Assembly: GCA_025056465.1 (NCBI GenBank)
Contig: JANWVU010000006.1
Location: 1 to 40,148 of the forward strand
Direction of reading: 5' to 3'
DNA from: Verrucomicrobiia bacterium
GTDB taxonomy: Bacteria; Verrucomicrobiota; Verrucomicrobiia; Palsa-1439
DNA length: 40,148 bases
Positions 16,330-24,036 of the stretch are shown piece by piece; the first letter of the stretch is position 1, and every line of letters begins with the position of its first letter. The position numbers were made by a program, and so were the translations under genes. Under the pieces are notes generated by a model. It was not told where the DNA came from and ran no database searches. It saw only the letters and a list, made by a program, of their open reading frames with translations.

Positions 16330-16373
16330 TCGATTCGAACAGAATTAATGTGCGAATCGAACAAACTTTGCAA
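16324..16373. promoter_or_regulatory. Divergent nagA/deoR promoter-operator region
   Basis: Two near-identical decamers, GATTCGAACA (16332-16341) and GAATCGAACA (16354-16363), are repeated 22 bases apart. CGATTCG (16331-16337) and CGAATCG (16353-16359) also form an inverted pair. On the plus strand TTGTCA (16324-16329), 16 bases and TAATGT (16346-16351) could be a promoter for the regulator. On the minus strand TTGCAA (16368-16373) could serve nagA. Repeats on the same face of the helix suit a DeoR-family protein. Confidence 0.5.
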
Positions 16374-16378
16374 GCCGA

Positions 16379-17155
16379 ATGTTGGAGCTGAACGAACGCC
16401 AGCAACAGATTTACGCGGCCCTAACCCGGCAGGGCCGACTGCAGGTGACCACACTGGCCCGTCAGTTGCGCGTGGCGCCCATGACCATCCGCCGCGACCT
16501 GGCCGCGATGGAAGCGGCCGGGTTATTGACCCGCACGCATGGCGGGTGCGTGTTGCAATCGCCGCACGTTGTGGAGGCTTCGTTTCTGGAAAAGCAACGG
16601 CGACGTCAGGCGCAAAAAGCAGCCATCGCATCGGCCGCTGTGCGACTGTTGCGACGAGGGGAGGCGGTTTATTTGGACACCGGCACCACCGCTTTTGCCG
16701 TGGCCCGAGCCTTGCCATCGGATCTTAATCTTCGCGTCTTCACCAACAATCTGCGGGTGGCGTTGGAGTTGTTCGGGCGTGCAGGGATCGAGGTTACGGT
16801 CTACGGCGGCGTGCTCGGACGGAAAAACCCAGATCTGATGGACGAGATGGCCGTTGCCCAAATCACGCAATACCGGCTGGACGTGGCGGTGGTCGGTGGC
16901 GATGCCCTCGACATTGAGCGGGGCGAGTTTTACGCAGCCGATGCCGGGTCGGCAGCAATCTCCCGCGCCGCGCAACGCCAGGCCGACCGGGTGATCGTGG
17001 TGATGGACAGTTCCAAGTTCGGCAAACGGGGTCTGGCGGTGGCTGGTCGGCTGATGCGCGGCGTGACGTTGATCACCGATGACGAACCCGATGCGCGCAC
17101 CCGTGCGGCGTTACGGCGTACGGGGGCAACCGTTTTATTCCAGGAGGTCTCATGA
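16379..17155 (+). CDS. DeoR-family transcriptional regulator
   Basis: A 258-residue regulator. The N-terminal DeoR winged helix covers residues 3-58 (VTTLARQLRVAPMTIRRDLAAME, THGG). The C-terminal sugar-phosphate-sensing DeoRC domain includes DTGTT (100-104), the usual phosphate-binding loop, and KFGKRGL in the last quarter. Members usually repress sugar or amino-sugar operons and release DNA on binding a phosphorylated sugar. It diverges from nagA and its stop overlaps the aminotransferase start (ATGA at 17152-17155), so it probably controls both the nag genes and the plus-strand pathway. The effector is probably an amino-sugar phosphate (inference). Confidence 0.9.
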   Translation: MLELNERQQQIYAALTRQGRLQVTTLARQLRVAPMTIRRDLAAMEAAGLLTRTHGGCVLQSPHVVEASFLEKQRRRQAQKAAIASAAVRLLRRGEAVYLDTGTTAFAVARALPSDLNLRVFTNNLRVALELFGRAGIEVTVYGGVLGRKNPDLMDEMAVAQITQYRLDVAVVGGDALDIERGEFYAADAGSAAISRAAQRQADRVIVVMDSSKFGKRGLAVAGRLMRGVTLITDDEPDARTRAALRRTGATVLFQEVS

Positions 17156-18519
17156 ACCGATATGATCCGACTCGATATGCCGTGGATTTCCGAGAGTGTC
17201 CGCGGATCATTACTACCACGGTTCCGGGTCCGCAATCCCAGGCCTGGCACGCGCGGTGCACGAAATACTTCAAGGGTTTGTCCAGTCAGGTGAAGTTGTT
17301 TCCGGTCGCCTTTGAGTCCGGCAAGGGCTGCACTCTGCAGGACGTGGATGGGAACCGTTACATTGATTTCAGCTCCGGTATCTACGTGACGACGCTCGGG
17401 CACTGTCATCCAAAGGTGACGGAGGCGGTGCAGAAAGCGGCGGCTCAGATGATGAATTGCCATGATTTCACCACGCGGATCAAAACATTGTTGTGCGAGA
17501 AATTGGCCGAGGTTCTGCCGGGTGATTTGAACGGGTTTCAATTTTATGATTGCGGCACGGCGGCAGTCGAAGCGGGAATGCGCATTTTGCGTGCGGCCAG
17601 CGGAAAACATGAGTTGCTGTCGTGCTTCTACGATTTTCACGGCAAAACCTACGGCGCCGTATCGCTCGCGGAAATTCGCTCGCCCGTGTACGGCGCGGTG
17701 CGGGCGCCGGGGATGCATTTGTTACCGCGGCCCAATCCATACCGACCGCATTGGACGAAGCCCGACGGTTCGATTGACACCGACAAGTACATCGAGTTTT
17801 ACGCGGAGTATTTGGATCGAGCCACGGTCAACGCGGTGGCCGGTTTCGTGTTGGAACCGATTCAGGGTTGGGGGGGGTCGGTGATTCCGCCTGATGATTT
17901 TTTTCCGAAATTGCGCAAGCTTTGCGACGAACGAAAGATTTTGTTGATGGCGGATGAAGTGCTTACGAGCTGGGCGCGGACCGGTAAGTGGTTATGCATG
18001 GAGCACTGGGGTGTGCTGCCGGATGTGGTTGCGATCGGAAAAGGCTTCGGCAACGGTTTCCCGGTCACGTGCGTCGCCGTGCGCGAACCGTTTAAGGAGA
18101 AGTTTGAAGCCATCAGCGCCTCCTCAAGTTACGGGGGCAACCCGATGGCGTGTGCGGCGGCGTTGGCCAGCACGGAGGTGATCGAGGAGGAAGGGCTGTT
18201 GGAGCACGCACAGCACTTGGGCGAGTTGTTCGCCAAACGCATGGCGGACTGGCCAAAGAAATATGCGATTGTCGGAGACACGCGGGTCAAAGGATGTTTG
18301 TTGGGCGTGGAGTTGGTGAAGGATAAAAAGACGAAGGAGCCGTTCGATGAGGCCGGCAAGCGGGTTTATCAGCGTGCGTTTCGCAAGGGGTTGGCGTGGA
18401 TTCCGGCAGGGCACATTTTGCGGATGAGCCCGCCCGTCGTCATGCCCGATGAAGTCGCACATAAGGCGATGGACATTATCGAGGAATCCATCGCTGAGGT
18501 GGAAAAGGAGCTAACGTAG
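17152..18519 (+). CDS. Class III pyridoxal-phosphate aminotransferase
   Basis: A 455-residue PLP enzyme of the acetylornithine/GABA/glutamate-semialdehyde aminotransferase class. Asp268 in MADEV pairs with the cofactor ring nitrogen and Lys297 (AIGKGFGNG) is the Schiff-base lysine. FYDCGTAAVEAGMR (131-144) is the phosphate-binding stretch and SYGGNPMACAAALA is a family block. AGGAGG sits four bases before the ATG. The reaction moves an amino group between a primary amine or amino-sugar and a keto acid. Placement behind a DeoR regulator next to nagA and a sugar kinase suggests an amino-sugar or amino-polyol substrate, but this is inferred from neighbours only. Confidence 0.88.
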   Translation: MNRYDPTRYAVDFRECPRIITTTVPGPQSQAWHARCTKYFKGLSSQVKLFPVAFESGKGCTLQDVDGNRYIDFSSGIYVTTLGHCHPKVTEAVQKAAAQMMNCHDFTTRIKTLLCEKLAEVLPGDLNGFQFYDCGTAAVEAGMRILRAASGKHELLSCFYDFHGKTYGAVSLAEIRSPVYGAVRAPGMHLLPRPNPYRPHWTKPDGSIDTDKYIEFYAEYLDRATVNAVAGFVLEPIQGWGGSVIPPDDFFPKLRKLCDERKILLMADEVLTSWARTGKWLCMEHWGVLPDVVAIGKGFGNGFPVTCVAVREPFKEKFEAISASSSYGGNPMACAAALASTEVIEEEGLLEHAQHLGELFAKRMADWPKKYAIVGDTRVKGCLLGVELVKDKKTKEPFDEAGKRVYQRAFRKGLAWIPAGHILRMSPPVVMPDEVAHKAMDIIEESIAEVEKELT

Positions 18520-18522
18520 ACG

Positions 18523-19785
18523 ATGAGCCTGCGCGCTGGTGCGGCGGTGCGGGACATCAGTCCCACGCGGCCGATACAACTGAGCGGGTATCCGCATGCG
18601 ATCCGGATCTCCACCGGCATTCATGATCCCTTGCTCGCGGCGGCGTTGTATTTGGAGAACAACGGGTGCGCGGTTTTGCTGGGGGCGTTGGATCTGTTGA
18701 TGCTCAACCGCGACGTGGCTCGGCATCTTCGCTGGCGAGTGGCCCAGCGGCTTGGGATACCCGAGACGCACGTTTTCATCAGTTGCACTCATACCCACTC
18801 CGCCCCCGTAACCGCTGACTACCGACTCTTCGCAGGTGACCCGGCATTGTCTTCGCCGGATTCGGCGTACCTGAAATTTTGCGAAGATCAAATGGTCGCG
18901 GCGGCCGTCGCTGCGCGGCAGAGTGTGCGACCAGCCGAGTTGGGTTGGACAACCGCTAACGCGCAGGGCGTGGGTGGCAACCGACACTCGCCCGACGGTC
19001 CCACGGATCCCGAGGTTGGTGTGTTGGCGGTGCGATCGGATGGAGAGTGGCTCGCCGTGGGGATGATTTACAGCATGCACCCGACAGTGTTGCACGAAGA
19101 TTCAACGTTGGTGTCCGCAGACTTCCCGGCATTTGCACGGCAATGCGTACCGGCATCGGTGGTGCTGTATCACACCGGACCCTGCGGTAACCAAAGCCCG
19201 CGCTACTACGTCCGTGGGCAAACCTTCACCGAAGCCGCGCGCCTGGGCCGGAAACTTGGCGAAGCCGTCGCTGCGCGGTTATCGAGCATCCGGTACGATG
19301 CCAATCCAGAATTGGCCGGTGATATCCGCGCGGTGAACCTGCCGCCGCGCGTTCTCCCAACGCTTGCCGAAGCGGAGCGAACGCTGACGGAGCGACGGGC
19401 CGAGTTTGAGCGGTTGAAAGCTACCCGGGCCGAGCGCGCCCTGGTGCGAACCGCAGAGGTGGCGGTGTTCGGTGCCGAGGCGATGTTGCGATTGGTTCAA
19501 TCGGATATCGCCGCGATTCGGGCCAGTGTGTTGCCGGCTGAAGTACAGGTGTTGCGAATCGGCGACGCATGTGTGGTGGGGTGGCCCGGTGAGGTATTTG
19601 TGGAGTATGCACTTGAGCTGAAACGACGCGCACCGCGAAAGACATTTGTGGTGGCATTCGTCAACGGTGAGTTGCAGGGGTACATCGTGACGCCCGACGC
19701 GACCGGGTATGAGGCGTCGAGCAGTTTGTTTCAACCCAAGGCCGGCACCGTGTTGGTGGAGACAGCGCTGGAGATGTTGCAATGA
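18523..19785 (+). CDS. Neutral/alkaline ceramidase-like N-terminal domain protein
   Basis: A 420-residue protein similar to the N-terminal catalytic domain of neutral non-lysosomal ceramidases. GAAVRDISPTRPIQLSGY (6-23), GIHDPLLAAAL (32-42, probable metal His34) and CTHTHSAP (88-95, metal histidines 90 and 92) are visible. MHPTVLHEDSTLVSADFPAF and GPCGNQSP further on fit the same domain. It lacks the C-terminal domain of true ceramidases and has no signal peptide, so it is probably a cytoplasmic amide hydrolase acting on something other than ceramide. It begins 3 bases after the aminotransferase stop, with GGAG upstream, and overlaps the oxidoreductase start (ATGA). An N-acyl amino-sugar substrate is speculative. 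Confidence 0.8.
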   Translation: MSLRAGAAVRDISPTRPIQLSGYPHAIRISTGIHDPLLAAALYLENNGCAVLLGALDLLMLNRDVARHLRWRVAQRLGIPETHVFISCTHTHSAPVTADYRLFAGDPALSSPDSAYLKFCEDQMVAAAVAARQSVRPAELGWTTANAQGVGGNRHSPDGPTDPEVGVLAVRSDGEWLAVGMIYSMHPTVLHEDSTLVSADFPAFARQCVPASVVLYHTGPCGNQSPRYYVRGQTFTEAARLGRKLGEAVAARLSSIRYDANPELAGDIRAVNLPPRVLPTLAEAERTLTERRAEFERLKATRAERALVRTAEVAVFGAEAMLRLVQSDIAAIRASVLPAEVQVLRIGDACVVGWPGEVFVEYALELKRRAPRKTFVVAFVNGELQGYIVTPDATGYEASSSLFQPKAGTVLVETALEMLQ

Positions 19786-20852
19786 AGGATGTCTACAACG
19801 TGGGCTTTGTCGGGTTTGGGATGATCGGGAAGGTCCATGCCTACGGGTATCTAACGTTGCCGTTGTATTATCAGCCGGTGCCGCTGCGTGCACGCATCAC
19901 GCACGTGTGCACCACTCGGCAGGAGACGGCGGAGGCAGGAGCCTCACTGATTGGCGCACCGCACGCGGTGACGGATTACCGGCTCGTCACGGAGAATCCG
20001 TCTGTGGACATCGTGCACATCTGCACGCCGAACGACCGCCACAAAGAGGCGTTGCTGTCGGCGATGCGACATCAAAAACACATCTATTGCGACAAGCCAC
20101 TGGTGGCGACGTTGGCCGAAGCGGAAGAAATTCAAGCCGCATTGGAAGCGTACCGGGGCACGGCGCAGATGACGTTACAAAACCGGTTTTTCCCCGCCAC
20201 GATGCGCGCCAAGCAACTTGTGGAGGAAGGCTTCCTTGGCAAGCCATTGGAATTTCGCGCGGCGTATTTGCATTCCGGCAGCGCAGACCCCAACGCGCCG
20301 TTGAAGTGGAAGTTGCAAGCCGGTGTGATCGCCGATCTCGGGCCGCACGTGTTCGACATTATTTATTACCTGCTCGGTGAATTTGCGGCGATTCAGACGT
20401 TGACCTTCCTTGCTTACCCGCAGCGGGGCGGCGCTGAGGATTGCATGATGGCTTTGGTGCGGATGAAGAACGGTTCTGTGGGCACAATCGAGGCCACGAA
20501 ATTGGCCACCGGCAGCGAAGACGAGTTGCGGTTTGAAATTCATGGGTCCCGCGGTGCTTTGCGGTTTAACGGCATGGACGCACACCACCTCGAGGCGTAC
20601 GACGTCAAAACCGGTGGCTGGACCCGCATAGACACCGGCCAACGGTACGCGCCCCCGGCCGCACCGTTCCCGGGACCGAAGTTTGCGATTGGTTGGTTGC
20701 GCGGACACGTTGCGTGTTTGGCTCAGTTTCTCCAAGCCGTGGCGAACGGTCAGCCAGGCGACCCCGGACTGCAGCACGGCATTTATTTGCAGCGTGTGCT
20801 CGACTGCGCCCAGCGTTCGGCGCGCGAGCAACGCTGGGTAAACATCGAATGA
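19782..20852 (+). CDS. Gfo/Idh/MocA-family NAD(P)-dependent oxidoreductase
   Basis: A 356-residue dehydrogenase. The N-terminal Rossmann domain has GFGMIG (11-16), CTPNDRH (81-87) and the catalytic-lysine motif as Asp-Lys-Pro (104-106) instead of the usual EKP. The C-terminal alpha/beta domain includes AGVIADLGPHVFDIIYYLLG, the family substrate-binding block with a His. Such enzymes oxidise or epimerise sugar hydroxyls and inositols. It overlaps both neighbours by 4 bases (ATGA), indicating a strictly coupled operon of aminotransferase, amidohydrolase, oxidoreductase and kinase. The exact substrate cannot be read from sequence. Confidence 0.9.
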   Translation: MKDVYNVGFVGFGMIGKVHAYGYLTLPLYYQPVPLRARITHVCTTRQETAEAGASLIGAPHAVTDYRLVTENPSVDIVHICTPNDRHKEALLSAMRHQKHIYCDKPLVATLAEAEEIQAALEAYRGTAQMTLQNRFFPATMRAKQLVEEGFLGKPLEFRAAYLHSGSADPNAPLKWKLQAGVIADLGPHVFDIIYYLLGEFAAIQTLTFLAYPQRGGAEDCMMALVRMKNGSVGTIEATKLATGSEDELRFEIHGSRGALRFNGMDAHHLEAYDVKTGGWTRIDTGQRYAPPAAPFPGPKFAIGWLRGHVACLAQFLQAVANGQPGDPGLQHGIYLQRVLDCAQRSAREQRWVNIE

Positions 20853-22078
20853 TTTTGGCGATCGATCTCGGTTCGACGTCGTTCAAATCGGCTCTCTTCG
20901 ACGAGCGGTTGCGGTTGGTGGCGGAGCGGCACGAGCCGTTACGCTACCGGTTTGGGACGGGCGGCCGGGTGGAGTTGGCCGTTAGCGAAGTCGAGCGCGC
21001 GATGCAATCCATCCTGCCCCGCCACCACCGACCTCACGTTATCGCGCTAACAAGTCAGGCGCAGACGTTCACAGTGGTCAACGCGCGTGGTCGCGCGGTA
21101 CGCCCGTTTGTGTCATGGCAGGACCAGCGGGCTGGGCAAGCCGCGGCGCGACTACGCCGTGAGCTGCCGGATTTTGCCGAGCATTGCAGTTTTGCCGATT
21201 TGTTGCCGGCATTGCAGATATCGCAGATAGCTCACCTGCCATTACAGGACGGCGAAATGCCGTTGTTGTTACCAACGTACTTTGTACGGCGCTGGACCGG
21301 CGAAAACGTCACGGACGACAACCTCGCAGCGATGAGTGGCCTTTATTCATTGAGAGAACGGCAGTGGTGGGACGCTGCCCTGCGGGCGGTGGGACTGCGC
21401 GAGGCGCAACTGCCACGCGTTATCCCAATCGGCCAAGTGGCTGGTTTAACGCGGCGCAACGAATTTGGTTTGCCGGTTGGCGTGCCGGTGGTGTTGGCCG
21501 GTAACGATCAGACAGCGGGTGCCTACGGGGCGCGGCTGGAGGAAAATGGCGCGTTGCTGATTACCCTGGGCACCGCACAGGTCGCGTACCGGTGTGTGGA
21601 GCGGTTACCTGCGAGCAAACCCGGTGTTGTGCGCGGTCCCTATCCCGGTGGGCGGTTCTACCGGATGGCGGCCGACGCCTGGGGCGGGAATCTAATCAAT
21701 TGGGCCGAGACGGTTCTTAGCGGGTGCAGCACGGACGAGGCATTTTTCGCGCAGGCAGCTCGGGCGCCGGCAGGATGCCGCGGTTTGGTATTTGATCCCG
21801 AGCGCGGCGAATGGCGTGGTTTGGGTTTGCATCACATGACAGCCGATCTAGCGCGGTCGATCCTGGAAGCGCTCAGTGCGCGCATGGCGCAGTTGGTGAA
21901 CCAGCTTGGAGGAGTGGGGCGACGTTTCGTTTGGGTTGCCGGTGGCGGTAGCAAGCAACCATTGTGGCGGGCCATTACAGGCGAGCGATTGGGAGTGCGG
22001 TTGCGTCCCACGGCTGCCACGCCGTTGGTGGGTGCGGCGAGGATGGCACTCGCAGCACTCAGACGTCACGAGGGGTGA
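20849..22078 (+). CDS. FGGY-family carbohydrate kinase
   Basis: A 409-residue sugar kinase. The start carries the phosphate-1 motif LAIDLGSTSFKSALFD (3-18). SWQDQR (89-94) is the substrate-side motif, GNDQTAGAYG (218-227) holds the catalytic-base Asp220, and WVAGGGSKQPLWRAI near the end is the adenosine motif. It is shorter than typical xylulose or glycerol kinases (about 500). The frame is open 52 codons upstream, but the family start coincides with an ATGA overlap at 20849-20852. It probably phosphorylates the product of the preceding oxidoreductase/aminotransferase steps. It ends 33 bases before the convergent transporter operon; that gap shows no clear terminator. Confidence 0.9.
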   Translation: MILAIDLGSTSFKSALFDERLRLVAERHEPLRYRFGTGGRVELAVSEVERAMQSILPRHHRPHVIALTSQAQTFTVVNARGRAVRPFVSWQDQRAGQAAARLRRELPDFAEHCSFADLLPALQISQIAHLPLQDGEMPLLLPTYFVRRWTGENVTDDNLAAMSGLYSLRERQWWDAALRAVGLREAQLPRVIPIGQVAGLTRRNEFGLPVGVPVVLAGNDQTAGAYGARLEENGALLITLGTAQVAYRCVERLPASKPGVVRGPYPGGRFYRMAADAWGGNLINWAETVLSGCSTDEAFFAQAARAPAGCRGLVFDPERGEWRGLGLHHMTADLARSILEALSARMAQLVNQLGGVGRRFVWVAGGGSKQPLWRAITGERLGVRLRPTAATPLVGAARMALAALRRHEG

Positions 22079-22111
22079 GTTCAGAAAGACGTTTTGGTGC
22101 AACGCTGTCGC

Positions 22112-24034
22112 TCAGTTCATTTGCGGCAGGACGATGCCCCGCATGATGACGCGTTGGCAACTGACGAACACCAGCAGGGTGGGGATCATGGCCACGACAA
22201 GCGCCGCCACGCGGATGTGCTCGGGGGCGGTAGCATTGAGATCGTAAAGCCACACCATGAGCGTCCACATGTTGGGGTCTTGGCAGACGGTCAACGCAAA
22301 GAGGAATGCTCCGTAGGCGGCCGTGAAGGTGATCAGCGCGATGTAGGCAAAGACCGGTTTGCAGAGCGGTACGGTGATCTGGTAAAACATGCGCAGCTCG
22401 CTGGCGCCATCGAGTTGACCGGCCTCGTACAACTCGCGAGGTAGCGTGTCGAAGAATCCTTTGAGGATGAAAATGCTAAAGCCGTTGGCCATCCCCGGCA
22501 GGACCAGTGCTGCGAAAGTGTTGAGCAGACCGAGGTCGCGAAGCAACAGGAAATTGGGGATCATGGTCACCTCGGCGGGGAATGCCATGGTCGCAAGCAA
22601 AAACAACAACACTTTATATGCGTACGACAGGTTGAACCGCGACAGGGCATAGGCGCAAAGCGGGTTGACCGTCAAGGTGATAACGATCGCCAACAGGATA
22701 TAGATGACGGTGTTGATTAGGGCGCGACCCTTAGTGAAAATGAAGCTGAACACCTCCACGTAGTTGGTGCGGATGAAATACCAACGCCACGCGCCGGGAT
22801 TGTCAGTCACTTCCTTCCATTCCCAAACTGCATGTGGAATAACGATGTCGTCGAGTCGGCCAAATTGTGTGCCGAGTCTGCGATTGATTTCTTCCAACGA
22901 GCCGCCGTATTCGCGGAGAAGCCAGCGGCGAAACTCGACGGTGGCGTTGCGCAAGGTGACGTTGCGGATGGATAGGCGGGGCAGGTCCGCACGCGCATCG
23001 CGTAGAAAATCGAGCAAGTCACTTTGCCGAATGCCCTCCAACATCTCGCCGGTAGGCCAAGGTACTTCATCAAAACTCCGGTAATTTGTGCCGTAGGTTG
23101 CATTCAACTGCGCGATGCTGCCACGTCTGGCCTTCAAGTACGACCGGTACTCTTGCAGTCCGCCTTCATTGATTTCGAGGAGACGCAAAGGCCACTTGCG
23201 ACGCACGAAATCCTCCCACAATTCTGCGAGCAGCGGGTGATTCGGCAGGCTTGGGGGCAGCGAGATGTCCGAGAAATCGCGATACTGGGTGCCCAGTCGT
23301 TCATTGAGGCGCGCGATATTGCCGTCGGCGACGAACCGCAAATGATCGATCCATTTGCGCGTGCCTTCAAAGGGCACCCGTTGCCATACGGGCAATAGGG
23401 GCTTGTAACGTAGGTAAAGTCGGTAACGCGAATGGTAGACCGGTGCCCAGTCACGCGAGCTGATCAGCTCGACCGGGACGGATACCTCGGCCCAGTAGTC
23501 GAATGATTGATCAATGGCACGGTTCAAGTCGGTGAGCGATGCGAATTCAGTCTGGAGCCATGCTTGGAATCCTCGGTTGACCGGACCGACCAAGCCTCCT
23601 CGGGAAAGGAAACCGGCTTGGTAACAATCTGTCGAAATGCCGTAGGCGAGAAACTCTCCGTAAGCAGCCACCAGCCGTTGCATGGCGGGGTCGGTCGCCT
23701 GCTCGCGCAGCCGGAGTTGGCGTGCCATCTCTGCAACCGTGCCCGTGCGCACATCCACTCGCGATAGCTCGTAGCGATACAAATCTTTTAGGGCCGAGAG
23801 ATCGTTGTAGTACTTGTCGTTTAGGAAGCGCGCGAACAATGCCGTGTCGTCATACAGAAACTTCGGCACGATCCGGTAATCGGAGACGTCGGCTTCATTG
23901 CTAATCGATCCGGCAAGCATCAGTAGAAACGGTCCAATCATGGTGATCGAGCCGGTGACTAGCAGCAGATACATCAGGGCGAGGGTTACCCTCACGCCCA
24001 GGGTGCCTCGACCAACTCTGCTGATAACCGGCAT
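22112..24034 (-). CDS. CUT1 sugar ABC permease (MalG-like) with giant extracytoplasmic repeat insert
   Basis: A 640-residue permease; the MalG family is usually 270-300. Membrane helix 1 is about 15-43. The remaining helices start near 437, and the EAA loop (ELYEAGQLDGASELRMFYQITVPLCKP, about 535-560) that docks the ATPase is intact. Between them, about 385 residues replace a short periplasmic loop. This insert has a unit recurring about every 70 residues: helix, Leu-Asn, Gly-Thr, aromatic, acidic pair, Pro, centred at 170-187, 243-260, 310-327 and 383-400, with a weaker copy near 67-95. The unit resembles a segment of GH42 glycosidases. The ATG at 24034, 2 bases after the upstream stop, begins the protein; 71 upstream codons lie inside that gene. 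Rhamnoside uptake is inferred from the operon. Confidence 0.88.
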   Translation of the reverse strand: MPVISRVGRGTLGVRVTLALMYLLLVTGSITMIGPFLLMLAGSISNEADVSDYRIVPKFLYDDTALFARFLNDKYYNDLSALKDLYRYELSRVDVRTGTVAEMARQLRLREQATDPAMQRLVAAYGEFLAYGISTDCYQAGFLSRGGLVGPVNRGFQAWLQTEFASLTDLNRAIDQSFDYWAEVSVPVELISSRDWAPVYHSRYRLYLRYKPLLPVWQRVPFEGTRKWIDHLRFVADGNIARLNERLGTQYRDFSDISLPPSLPNHPLLAELWEDFVRRKWPLRLLEINEGGLQEYRSYLKARRGSIAQLNATYGTNYRSFDEVPWPTGEMLEGIRQSDLLDFLRDARADLPRLSIRNVTLRNATVEFRRWLLREYGGSLEEINRRLGTQFGRLDDIVIPHAVWEWKEVTDNPGAWRWYFIRTNYVEVFSFIFTKGRALINTVIYILLAIVITLTVNPLCAYALSRFNLSYAYKVLLFLLATMAFPAEVTMIPNFLLLRDLGLLNTFAALVLPGMANGFSIFILKGFFDTLPRELYEAGQLDGASELRMFYQITVPLCKPVFAYIALITFTAAYGAFLFALTVCQDPNMWTLMVWLYDLNATAPEHIRVAALVVAMIPTLLVFVSCQRVIMRGIVLPQMN

Positions 24035-24036
24035 GG

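Noticed and set aside
20693-20848. 52-codon upstream extension of the FGGY kinase
   Set aside because: It lies inside the oxidoreductase gene. The phosphate-1 motif of the kinase begins right after the ATG at 20849.
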